This document shows positions 16,417 through 23,266 of a DNA stretch of 49,064 nt, one piece after another. This DNA comes from Elusimicrobiota bacterium (GTDB taxonomy: Bacteria; Elusimicrobiota; Elusimicrobia; FEN-1173), in assembly GCA_022703335.1 (NCBI GenBank), contig JAKLDV010000003.1, forward strand, positions 1 through 49,064. Reading direction: 5' to 3'. A program made the translations under genes and the position numbers. The notes under the pieces are model-generated. The model had not been told where the DNA came from and searched no databases. It saw only the letters and a program-made list of their open reading frames with translations. Position 1 is the first letter of the stretch; every line of letters starts with the position of its first letter.

Positions 16417-17085
16417 CTACCGGCCGCGCAGATACTTCAGGAGTTCTTTTTCTTTTATCGCCCCTTCACGCCGGAGAACCCAATGATAGGTGGAGGCGTC
16501 CAGGATGGTGGAGGGCTCCCCCACCGGGCACCGGCCGGCGTCCAAAACGACGCCGACTTTTCCGCTGCAGAACGTCCGGGCCTGCGTTCCGCTGCGAGCC
16601 GGTGTCCCGCCGGAAATGTTCACGCTGGTGGTCGCCAACGGCTGGCCGAACTCCCGTAAAAGTTCCAGGGCCACGCGGTGCTTCGGGATGCGGACGGCGA
16701 TGGTGTCCTTCCCGCCGGCGACCCAGCGGCCGAGCGGGGACGTTTTGAAAATGACCGTGAGAGGCCCGGGCCAGTAGCGGTCCAGAAGGCGGCGCAGCCG
16801 GGCGGGGATCGGTTCGACGAGCGCCCGCGCCTGGTCGAGATGCGCCACCAGAAACGGCAGGGGCTTTTTATAGGACCTTCCCTTCAGGCGGTAGATCCGG
16901 CCGATGGCTTCCGGGCGGAACGCGCCGGCCGCCAGACCGTAGACCGTGTCCGTCGGGAAAACGACCAGCCCGCCGGACCGAAGACTCTCCACCGCCGTTT
17001 GCACGGCGGTCCGCTCCTCCGTCCGCAAGGCCCCGCGGCCCGCAACCTTCATGACCTTCGTTTTCAGGGGAACAATCCGGGACAC
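16417..17085 (-). CDS. tsaC: Threonylcarbamoyl-AMP synthase (Sua5/YrdC family)
   Basis: A 222-residue protein that forms L-threonylcarbamoyl-AMP for the t6A37 modification of ANN-decoding tRNAs. Characteristic stretches are GGLVVFPTDTVYGLA, RLKGRSYKKPLPFLV, the WPGPLTVIF segment and TTSVNISGG. The length fits the short YrdC-only form without a Sua5 C-terminal domain. The start is GTG 17085 or ATG 17052; neither has a strong ribosome site. It follows argJ by 34 nt on the same strand and is probably cotranscribed. Confidence 0.92.
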   Translation of the reverse strand: MSRIVPLKTKVMKVAGRGALRTEERTAVQTAVESLRSGGLVVFPTDTVYGLAAGAFRPEAIGRIYRLKGRSYKKPLPFLVAHLDQARALVEPIPARLRRLLDRYWPGPLTVIFKTSPLGRWVAGGKDTIAVRIPKHRVALELLREFGQPLATTSVNISGGTPARSGTQARTFCSGKVGVVLDAGRCPVGEPSTILDASTYHWVLRREGAIKEKELLKYLRGR

Positions 17086-17119
17086 TTTTTTTCTTCTGGG
17101 AGGGGAGACTCCGCCCGGC

Positions 17120-18379
17120 TCACGTGGTGTAGTCGGCGTTGATGGAAATATAGTCTTTGGAATAATCGCAGGTCACGTAATGGGCCCGCCCTCGGCCCCG
17201 GCGCAGATCCACGCGGATGACCACCGTGTCCTTCTTCAGTATCTTATGGAGCGCTTTTTCGGAAAAAGCCGCCCGAGCTCCCCGGCGGAACACCACCACG
17301 TCGCCGAACCGGATCTCCGCCGTGGAAGGATCGAAGGGGACCCCGGCCCGGCCGAGGGCCGCGATCACGCGGCCCCAGTTCGGGTCCGCCCCGTGAAGCG
17401 CGGTCTTCACCAGAGGAGAGGTGGCGATGGTCGCCGCGGCCCGGGCCGCGTCCTCCTCGCGGGCGGCGCCCTCCACGAAGATCCACGCCGTGCGGGTGGC
17501 GCCCTCGCCGTCCGCGGCGATCTGCGCCGAGAGGCTCAAACAGACACGGTCAAGCGCCTCTTGAAATTTCCTCCGCGCCCCCGCCGAACTCCCCCCCACG
17601 CCGGCCGCGCCGTTGGCCAACAGGAAAACGCTGTCGTTGGTGGAGGTGTCGCCGTCCACCGTCAGCCGGTTGAACGTCGCCGAGGCCGCCTCCCGCAGAT
17701 CCTTCCGCAGGGCCGCCGCGGGGAGCGCGATGTCGGTCAGGAGAAAAACCAGCATGGTGGCCACGTCCGGATGGATCATCCCGGCCCCCTTGGCGCATCC
17801 CCACACGGTCACGGTTTTTCCCCGCACAGAAAAACGTTCCAGCGCCGCCTTCGGACGCGTGTCGGTCGTCATGATGGCGCGCAGGGCGGCCCCGACGGAC
17901 GACGGGCGGCCGGCCCGAACGAGATCCACGAGTCCGTCCACGCCGGCCTTCAGCGGGACCGGAGGAAGATATCGCCCGATCACGCCGGTGGAAGCCACCA
18001 ACACCTGGGCCGGAGCCACGTTCAGTCCGCGGGCCGCCGTGCGCGCCGAGGAGGCGGCGTCCGACAGGCCGCGGGCGCCGGTACAGGCGTTGGCGCAGCC
18101 GGAATTGGCGATCACCGCCCGGACGGACCCCGCCGTCCGAAGATGCCGCCGGCTGAGCAACACCGGCGCGGCGACCACGCGGTTGCGCGTGAAAACCCCG
18201 GCGGCCGCGGCGGGCCGAGCGGAATAGAAGAGCGCCATGTCCTTTTTCCCCGGTTTCGACGAGATGCCGCACCGGACGCCGAAAACGGAAAAACCCTTGG
18301 GCAACGCGGAGTTCTTCAGCGCCGCCGGGCGGGCCTTCGCCAGGGCCAACAATCTTTTCAACGGCAGATCACCGGCCAC
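17120..18379 (-). CDS. argJ: Glutamate N-acetyltransferase / ornithine acetyltransferase
   Basis: A 419-residue ArgJ, which recycles the acetyl group from N-acetylornithine to glutamate in arginine synthesis. The self-cleavage site lies in KGAGMIHPDVATMLVF, where the Thr after Ala becomes the N-terminal nucleophile of the beta chain. Other family marks are NSGCANACTG, IMTTDTRPK and the C-terminal GADPNWGRVIAALGR. It starts with GTG directly after the argC TGA, behind GAGG at 8 nt. Whether it also uses acetyl-CoA cannot be decided from sequence. Confidence 0.96.
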   Translation of the reverse strand: MAGDLPLKRLLALAKARPAALKNSALPKGFSVFGVRCGISSKPGKKDMALFYSARPAAAAGVFTRNRVVAAPVLLSRRHLRTAGSVRAVIANSGCANACTGARGLSDAASSARTAARGLNVAPAQVLVASTGVIGRYLPPVPLKAGVDGLVDLVRAGRPSSVGAALRAIMTTDTRPKAALERFSVRGKTVTVWGCAKGAGMIHPDVATMLVFLLTDIALPAAALRKDLREAASATFNRLTVDGDTSTNDSVFLLANGAAGVGGSSAGARRKFQEALDRVCLSLSAQIAADGEGATRTAWIFVEGAAREEDAARAAATIATSPLVKTALHGADPNWGRVIAALGRAGVPFDPSTAEIRFGDVVVFRRGARAAFSEKALHKILKKDTVVIRVDLRRGRGRAHYVTCDYSKDYISINADYTT

Positions 18380-19399
18380 TCAGAGAGCCTCACCTTCGTC
18401 GAAGCCGAACATCAGGTTCATGTTCTGCACCGCCTGGCCGGAGGCCCCCTTCACCAGGTTGTCCAGCGCCGACAGGACCACCACCCGGTTGGTCCGCTCG
18501 TCCACTTTCAGATTGATGTCGCAGTAATTCGTGTGGGCCACGTTCTTCGTCTGCGGCCATTCTTCCCCGGCCAGGAGCCGGACGAATTTTTCCCGGCCAT
18601 AGTCGTTCTCAAAAACCGCCCGCACCGCGGCCGCCGACGTCTTTTTCTTCAGCGTGGCGTAGGCCGCCGCCAGAATCCCCCGGTTCATGGGGACCAAGTG
18701 GGGCACGAAAGTGATCCGCGTGGGTCGGCCCGTCGTCTCGGAAAGCGTCTGTTCCACCTCCGGGGTGTGCCGGTGATGCGCCACGGCGTAGGCTTGAAAA
18801 TTTTCCGTCACCTCCGAGAAGTGGTACATCGACGACAGCTTTTTCCCCGCGCCGGAAACGCCGGACTTGGCGTCCACGATCAACGAGTCCTCGTCCACCA
18901 ATTTGTGCCTCAACAGCGGAAGCAGCGCCAGCGTGGCGGCGGTGGCGTAACAGCCCGGATTGGCCACCAGCGCGGCGGACCGAATCCGTTCCCGCCACAG
19001 CTCCGGCAACCCGTACACGGCCTTTTTGAGGAGGTCCGGCGCCGGATGTTCGACGCCATACCACTTTTCGTACGCCTTCACGTCCTTCAGCCGGAAGTCC
19101 GCCGATATGTCGACGGCCTTCTTGCCGTGCCGGAGGAACTCGGCGATGGCCCTTCCCCCCACCCCGTGGGGCAGCGCGAAAAACGCCACGTCCGACTCTT
19201 TGGCCAACCGGGCGATGTCGGGCTTTTCCAGGACGAGGTCGTATTTCTTCCGGAGAGACGGAATCACCTCGTCGATCCGCTTGCCGGCGGACGATTCGGA
19301 GGTGACGTGCTTCACCTTCACATGGCGGTGGTTCAAAAGGATTCGTAAAAGTTCCGCCCCGGTGTACCCGGTGGCCCCTACGACAGAAACGTTGATCAA
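18380..19399 (-). CDS. argC: N-acetyl-gamma-glutamyl-phosphate reductase
   Basis: A 339-residue ArgC, the NADPH-dependent reductase of arginine synthesis. It has the nucleotide-binding VSVVGATGYTGAELLRIL and the catalytic cysteine in NPGCYATAATLAL; HRHTPE and FVPHLVPMNRGIL are family marks. The start is TTG 19399: GGGGAGG stands 5 nt before it, and the protein then begins exactly at the Rossmann strand as in homologues. The longer frame running upstream has no support. argB and argD are not in the window. Confidence 0.96.
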   Translation of the reverse strand: MINVSVVGATGYTGAELLRILLNHRHVKVKHVTSESSAGKRIDEVIPSLRKKYDLVLEKPDIARLAKESDVAFFALPHGVGGRAIAEFLRHGKKAVDISADFRLKDVKAYEKWYGVEHPAPDLLKKAVYGLPELWRERIRSAALVANPGCYATAATLALLPLLRHKLVDEDSLIVDAKSGVSGAGKKLSSMYHFSEVTENFQAYAVAHHRHTPEVEQTLSETTGRPTRITFVPHLVPMNRGILAAAYATLKKKTSAAAVRAVFENDYGREKFVRLLAGEEWPQTKNVAHTNYCDINLKVDERTNRVVVLSALDNLVKGASGQAVQNMNLMFGFDEGEAL

Positions 19400-19412
19400 G
19401 GAAACCTCCCCG

Positions 19413-20090
19413 TTATGTCTCTTTGAGTTGAGGCGACAGCACCACGATGACCTCGCCCTTGACGGTCTCGCGGCGGCCCAGTTCCAAAACAACGTCGTCC
19501 AGCCGGCCCCGAATGAACTCTTCGTGCAGCTTCGTCATTTCCCGGCCGATCACCGCCGGGACGTTGCCGAACACGTCCCGGGCCGCGGACAGGGCGGCCT
19601 TCAGGCGGAACGTGGACTCCATGAAAACCACCGTGCGGTCGGCGCCGACCCGCTGGAATTCCTTCTTCACGCGGCCGGCGCGGCGAGGCAGAAAACCCAG
19701 AAACGAAAATTCGTCCGCCGGCAACCCCGACGCCGACAGCGCCGCCGTCACCGACGACGGGCCGGGGATCGGGACCACCGGGACGGAAGCGTTCACCGCC
19801 TCCGCCACCAGCCGCCCTCCGGGGTCCGAGATGCCGGGCGTCCCGGCGTCGGTCACCAGCGCCACGCGTTCGCCGCGCCGCAGGCGCTCCAAAAGCCGCG
19901 GCGTCTCCCGGCGATGAACGAAATTGTCGTATCGCACCACGGTCTTGCGCAGGCCGAAATGGGCCAGGAGCTGCCAGGTCCGGCGGGTATCCTCGCAGGC
20001 GACCACGTCCGCCTCGGAAAGCGTCTTCAGCGCCCGGGGCGACACGTCCTCCAGATTGCCGATGGGCGTGGCCAGCACGAAAAGCGGCAC
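19413..20090 (-). CDS. rsmI: 16S rRNA (cytidine1402-2'-O)-methyltransferase
   Basis: A 225-residue RsmI of the tetrapyrrole-methylase fold. Visible motifs are LFVLATPIGNLEDVSPRAL at the N-terminus, CEDTRRT, LVTDAGTPGISDPG and VVPIPGPSSVTAALSASGL. It is shorter than E. coli RsmI (about 286 residues) and lacks the extra C-terminal part, as in several phyla. GTG 20090 is chosen because GAGGAG stands 7 nt upstream, 12 nt past the stop codon of the HD-GYP gene. Confidence 0.95.
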   Translation of the reverse strand: MPLFVLATPIGNLEDVSPRALKTLSEADVVACEDTRRTWQLLAHFGLRKTVVRYDNFVHRRETPRLLERLRRGERVALVTDAGTPGISDPGGRLVAEAVNASVPVVPIPGPSSVTAALSASGLPADEFSFLGFLPRRAGRVKKEFQRVGADRTVVFMESTFRLKAALSAARDVFGNVPAVIGREMTKLHEEFIRGRLDDVVLELGRRETVKGEVIVVLSPQLKET

Positions 20091-20101
20091 TGTCAAACTC
20101 C

Positions 20102-21358
20102 TCAGGCCACGGCCGACGGGTGGCGTTTCTCCTCGGCCTCCAGGGACCGCAGGAACGCGTCGACGATCTTCGGGTCGAACTGGCTTCCCGCGCCTCGTTT
20201 CAATTCCTGGATGGCGGCCTCTCGGGAAAGCGCTTTCCGGTAGGGCCGGTCCGACGTCATCGCCTCCCAGGCGCTCACCACGGACACGATCCGCGCGCCC
20301 AGAGGAATCTCCTCCCCCGCCAATCCGTCGGGGTAGCCCTGCCCGTTGTACCACTCCTGATGATAAAGGACCATCGGCGCCGCGGGCGCCAAAAACGACA
20401 TGGGGGAGATGATCTGCGAGCCGATCTTGGGATGTTTCTTGACGAGGGCGTATTCCTCGCTGGTCAGCTTGCCGGGTTTTCTCAGAATGGAATCCACGAT
20501 GCCGAGCTTGCCGATGCCGCGCATCATCGCCGCGTATTCCACGTACTGGATCATCTGTTCCGGCAAATCCAACTGCTGGGCGATGGCCCGGGCATGTTCA
20601 TGCGCCCGGCTCGGCGCCTTCTGGACGTTCGCCTCCTTGGCCTCCAAGGCCTGCAGGAGCGTCTGCATCAGATCGATGTTGAATTTTCGGAGACTGTCGT
20701 AGAGTTCGAAATTTTCCAGGGTGATCGCCGCCTGGTCCGCCAGAATTCCCAGCAGGCGGATTTCCCGCTCCTCGAAAAATCGGGCCGACTCCGCGTTGAC
20801 GTTCAACACCCCGATCACCCGGTCCTTCACCCGCAACGGCACGCTCACCATGGCCTGCGTTTCCAGCCCGGACTGGGTGGACCGGAGAAACCGCTTGTCG
20901 GAGCGGATGTCCTCCACGTAAATCGTTTTGCCGGTCTGCGCCACCCGGCCGGCGATCCCTTCCCCCACCCGCAACCGGGTGGCGGCGTCCTGGACGGACA
21001 ACCCCTGAGACGCCGAGATCTCCAGCGTTTCTCCATCGAGGGTCAGGAGCATCAACGAACCGATTTTCGTCTGCGCCAGCCGACAGGCGTTCTGCACGAT
21101 GGTGTCGCACAGTTCCCGACGATTGGCCGGCCCCGTGCCGCTCATGCCGAGCCGATAGAGACTCGCCAACATGGCCACCAGGGTGTCCAGCCGCGCCACG
21201 TGCTGCTGCAGATACTCCTGGGTGTCCTCCAGGCGGCGAATGTATTTATTGCCCTGTTCCCGCTCCAGCCGACCGGCGCGGCGAAGGCCGGCCAGCGCCA
21301 CGATCAGGAGCGCCAGAACCGCAACGAGAACCCACAGCAACACGTCCGCCTCCTCCAT
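20102..21358 (-). CDS. Membrane-anchored GAF-HD-GYP protein with degenerate metal site
   Basis: A 418-residue protein: an N-terminal membrane helix (LLWVLVAVLALLIVALAGL), a short coiled coil, a GAF domain (about 75-215) and an HD-GYP domain (about 230-410). Canonical HD-GYP proteins have LHDIGK, HHERWDGxGYP and VADxFDALT; this one has MMRGIGK, YHQEWYNGQGYP and VVSAWEAMT. The His-Asp dyad and other metal ligands are replaced while the GYP loop and SDRPYR are kept. It is therefore probably not a c-di-GMP hydrolase but could bind the nucleotide or a partner. ATG 21358 is only 19 nt downstream of tRNA-Ser. Confidence 0.9.
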   Translation of the reverse strand: MEEADVLLWVLVAVLALLIVALAGLRRAGRLEREQGNKYIRRLEDTQEYLQQHVARLDTLVAMLASLYRLGMSGTGPANRRELCDTIVQNACRLAQTKIGSLMLLTLDGETLEISASQGLSVQDAATRLRVGEGIAGRVAQTGKTIYVEDIRSDKRFLRSTQSGLETQAMVSVPLRVKDRVIGVLNVNAESARFFEEREIRLLGILADQAAITLENFELYDSLRKFNIDLMQTLLQALEAKEANVQKAPSRAHEHARAIAQQLDLPEQMIQYVEYAAMMRGIGKLGIVDSILRKPGKLTSEEYALVKKHPKIGSQIISPMSFLAPAAPMVLYHQEWYNGQGYPDGLAGEEIPLGARIVSVVSAWEAMTSDRPYRKALSREAAIQELKRGAGSQFDPKIVDAFLRSLEAEEKRHPSAVA

Positions 21359-21377
21359 GTCCGATGGTCTTCAAATT

Positions 21378-21469
21378 CGGAAAGGGAGGGATTCGAACCC
21401 TCGGTACGGGCTTACACCCGTACAACGGATTAGCAATCCGCCGCCTTAAGCCAGCTCGGCCACCTTTCC
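21378..21469 (-). tRNA. tRNA-Ser(GCT)
   Basis: On the minus strand a 7-bp acceptor stem (GGAAAGG with CCTTTCC), the anticodon loop TTGCTAA (anticodon GCT), a long class II variable arm (TACGGG with CCCGTA) and a T arm GAGGG-TTCGAAT-CCCTC are all present. The discriminator base is G, as expected for serine, and CCA is not encoded. It reads towards the HD-GYP gene, so both may share a transcript. Confidence 0.96.
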
Positions 21470-21472
21470 CAC

Positions 21473-21585
21473 GGGAATGCTGGCCATGCGGCCAGCCGTG
21501 GCACCTGAAAGCACTGAGGCGCCGCTTTTGCGCCTCACCGAAAGCAAAGCTTTCGAGGAGAGTGCTCAAGGTGCACGGTATTCCC
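21473..21585. repeat. Structured tandem element, copy 1
   Basis: A 113-nt element that folds into nested helices: GGGAAT with ATTCCC (ends), hairpin GCTGGCC-ATGC-GGCCAGC (21479-21496), GTGGCACCT (21498-21506) with AGGTGCAC (21569-21576), AGCACT with AGTGCT, hairpin GAGGCGC/GCGCCTC (21516-21536) and hairpin CGAAAGC-AAA-GCTTTCG (21539-21555). It begins 3 nt from the 5' end of tRNA-Ser. The transcribed strand cannot be told; if minus, it could be part of the tRNA precursor. It matches no RNA family I know. Confidence 0.65.
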
Positions 21586-21599
21586 AAATAAAACCAGCA

Positions 21600-21710
21600 G
21601 GGGAGTCGCCCCTCGGGGGCGCTGCCGGCATCCAAAGCGCTTCGGCGCCGTATTTGCACCGAGCAGGAAACGAAGCTTCCTCGGAGCGCGCGCGGGTGCC
21701 ATCCACCCCC
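21600..21710. repeat. Structured tandem element, copy 2 (diverged)
   Basis: It aligns end to end with copy 1 and has the same helix order: GGGG/CCCC ends, CGCCCC-TCG-GGGGCG hairpin, GGCATCC (21627-21633) with GGGTGCC (21694-21700), TCGGCGC (21642-21648) with GCACCGA (21656-21662), AGGAAAC (21665-21671) with GCTTCCT (21675-21681). In the last two helices four pairs differ from copy 1 by changes on both sides (G-C to T-A, A-T to C-G, C-G to A-T, A-T to G-C). Both copies end in CCCAAAT followed by a variable base and AA. Confidence 0.62.
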
Positions 21711-21740
21711 AAATCAATTCGTATCGAAAAATCCTATCGT

Positions 21741-21950
21741 TTATGGAATCCTTTGTCCATGCGCGTTTTGAGCGACTGCCAATTCACTGCAAATCGATGG
21801 GACGGCCGCCCCCACTCCGCCAATCTCATCCGCGACCTCTTGCAAGTCCGCCGTGGAGAGATGTCCGCATTATCGCTCGGAGACCACAACGCTGCTGTGT
21901 CCCAGTATCCGTAGAAAATCGACGAAAAAATTGCCCCGAATGGCCTCCTT
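21741..21950 (-). pseudogene. Remnant of a tyrosine recombinase/integrase C-terminus
   Basis: The minus strand encodes LRILGHSSVVVSER, which matches the LGHSS...T/SERYAH box around the catalytic tyrosine of phage-type integrases. The frame then meets TAA; a single-base shift continues it as Y-A-D-H-L-S-T-A-D-L-Q-E-V-A-D-E-I and on to a stop at 21741. Nothing like the upstream catalytic Arg boxes can be recovered before about 21950, so this is a decayed 3' fragment. The bases 21951-22092 show no gene. Confidence 0.65.
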
Positions 21951-22092
21951 CCCCGATTTTCCGGCGCGCAAACTCGCGGCCCCCCATCCCCTTCGGGCCG
22001 CTCAACCGATCGGCCGCGATCCGCTCCCGATAAGATCGAGCCCGTCATAACGCTCTTCTGGAATTTTCTATCAAAAGATTTCAAAAACCCAT

Positions 22093-23175
22093 TTAAAACT
22101 CGTAATGGACCATCCAGTTCCAGCGGTTCGCGAAATATCGTTTTGCCTCGGGTTGGTCTTTGTAGATCGCCTCCAAATACGTGTATTCCAGGCCCGTGCT
22201 GAGGGATTTCGTAAGATTGTAACGGACGTTGCCGTACGTTTTTCGGTTTTCCAGATTGGTGTTCAGGGGGATCGTCGCGCCATCGCGCAGTTTGACGCGG
22301 GCATGCCCCGCGGCGGCGCTCCATCGGGTTTGGAGATATTTAATCTCCGCCCAGCCGCCGTCCTCTTTTTGTTTGAACCCGGACAGGCCGAAATAGTCGG
22401 CGATGTTTTCGCCCGTATAAGCCTCCCCGCTGAAAACCAGAGACCCCCATTTGACCTTCAAGTCCAACGCGCCGGCATCGACGGACCCTTTGGCGCCGGC
22501 GGCGGGGAGGGGATGGGCGGTTTGGCTTTCGCGTCCATACAGACCGCTGACCCCCGCGTCCAGGTGCGCGGATTGGTAACCGATGCGCGCTTGGCCGTCG
22601 GGCCGGGCCATGTTTTCACGCCGGCTGTAGGCGCGATTGATGGACGCCTGAAAACGGAACGGGCCGAAGGACGAGTTCTCATACCGGACTTGCGGCCGCC
22701 AGAAACCGATGTTGCCCGAATACAGGCCCAGGGAAAAATCGAACGTGTCGGGAAGCAGCGGCGAGACGACGTCGGCCGTTTGGCCGGCCAATACGACATG
22801 CGGCCCGCGCTGGGCGCTGACGAAGGCTTTCCGCATGCGGATGCCGTTGCTGATCTCGTTGCTGGCCACCTGGCTTTCGTCCCCGTAAAAATCCATTTCC
22901 ACCGCGCCGGACAGATTGTATCCGTCCTCTTCCTTGGCGGCTTTCAGTCCGAACCGGGTCTGCCGCGCGTGGATATTGAAGTTTTCACCTTTGCTGCCCG
23001 TGACATAGAAAACCCGGTCGCCGTTGTCGCGGAACATCTGTTGAGTGTCCATATAGACGGTGTCCACGTGCACAAATCCGTAAAGCGTCACGTCCAAAGC
23101 ACGCGCCGCCCCGGGGACGATCAGCCCCATTATTGCCATCCATACGCATTTTCTTCTATTGGTTCTTCGTGTCAT
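22093..23175 (-). CDS. Outer-membrane porin (DcaP-like)
   Basis: A 360-residue protein with a signal peptide (basic start, core VWMAIMGLIVPGAA, cleavage after ARA) and repeated amphipathic beta strands ending in a C-terminal Phe (WNWMVHYEF), the outer-membrane insertion signal. Early strands LDVTLYGFVHVDTVY and HARQTRFGLKA resemble DcaP-type trimeric porins for small acids. The start has AAGGAG 8 nt upstream. It follows cstA after 91 nt on the same strand and may let the transporter substrate cross the outer membrane (inference). Confidence 0.85.
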   Translation of the reverse strand: MTRRTNRRKCVWMAIMGLIVPGAARALDVTLYGFVHVDTVYMDTQQMFRDNGDRVFYVTGSKGENFNIHARQTRFGLKAAKEEDGYNLSGAVEMDFYGDESQVASNEISNGIRMRKAFVSAQRGPHVVLAGQTADVVSPLLPDTFDFSLGLYSGNIGFWRPQVRYENSSFGPFRFQASINRAYSRRENMARPDGQARIGYQSAHLDAGVSGLYGRESQTAHPLPAAGAKGSVDAGALDLKVKWGSLVFSGEAYTGENIADYFGLSGFKQKEDGGWAEIKYLQTRWSAAAGHARVKLRDGATIPLNTNLENRKTYGNVRYNLTKSLSTGLEYTYLEAIYKDQPEAKRYFANRWNWMVHYEF

Positions 23176-23222
23176 ATAAACATCTCCTTTTATAAGCCGA
23201 AACAGATCTCAATCCCCATCCC

Positions 23223-23246
23223 GCCCTTCCCCTGAAACGGGAAGGC
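23223..23246 (-). promoter_or_regulatory. Hairpin between cstA and the porin gene
   Basis: GCCTTCCC and GGGAAGGGC (minus strand) form a bulged stem with a 6-nt loop. No T-run follows, so it is more likely an mRNA-stabilising or processing hairpin than a terminator. Confidence 0.35.
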
Positions 23247-23266
23247 TTCCGGACAGAAATGTTCCC

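Noticed and set aside
21378-21469. tRNA-Ser as attachment site of an element holding the integrase remnant
   Set aside because: The remnant is 5' of the tRNA; the 3' side runs straight into the HD-GYP gene with no duplicated tRNA end visible.
21473-21710. Integron attC sites as the identity of the tandem structured elements
   Set aside because: The conserved core sites (RYYYAAC and GTTRRRY) are absent, and the multi-branched fold is unlike attC hairpins.
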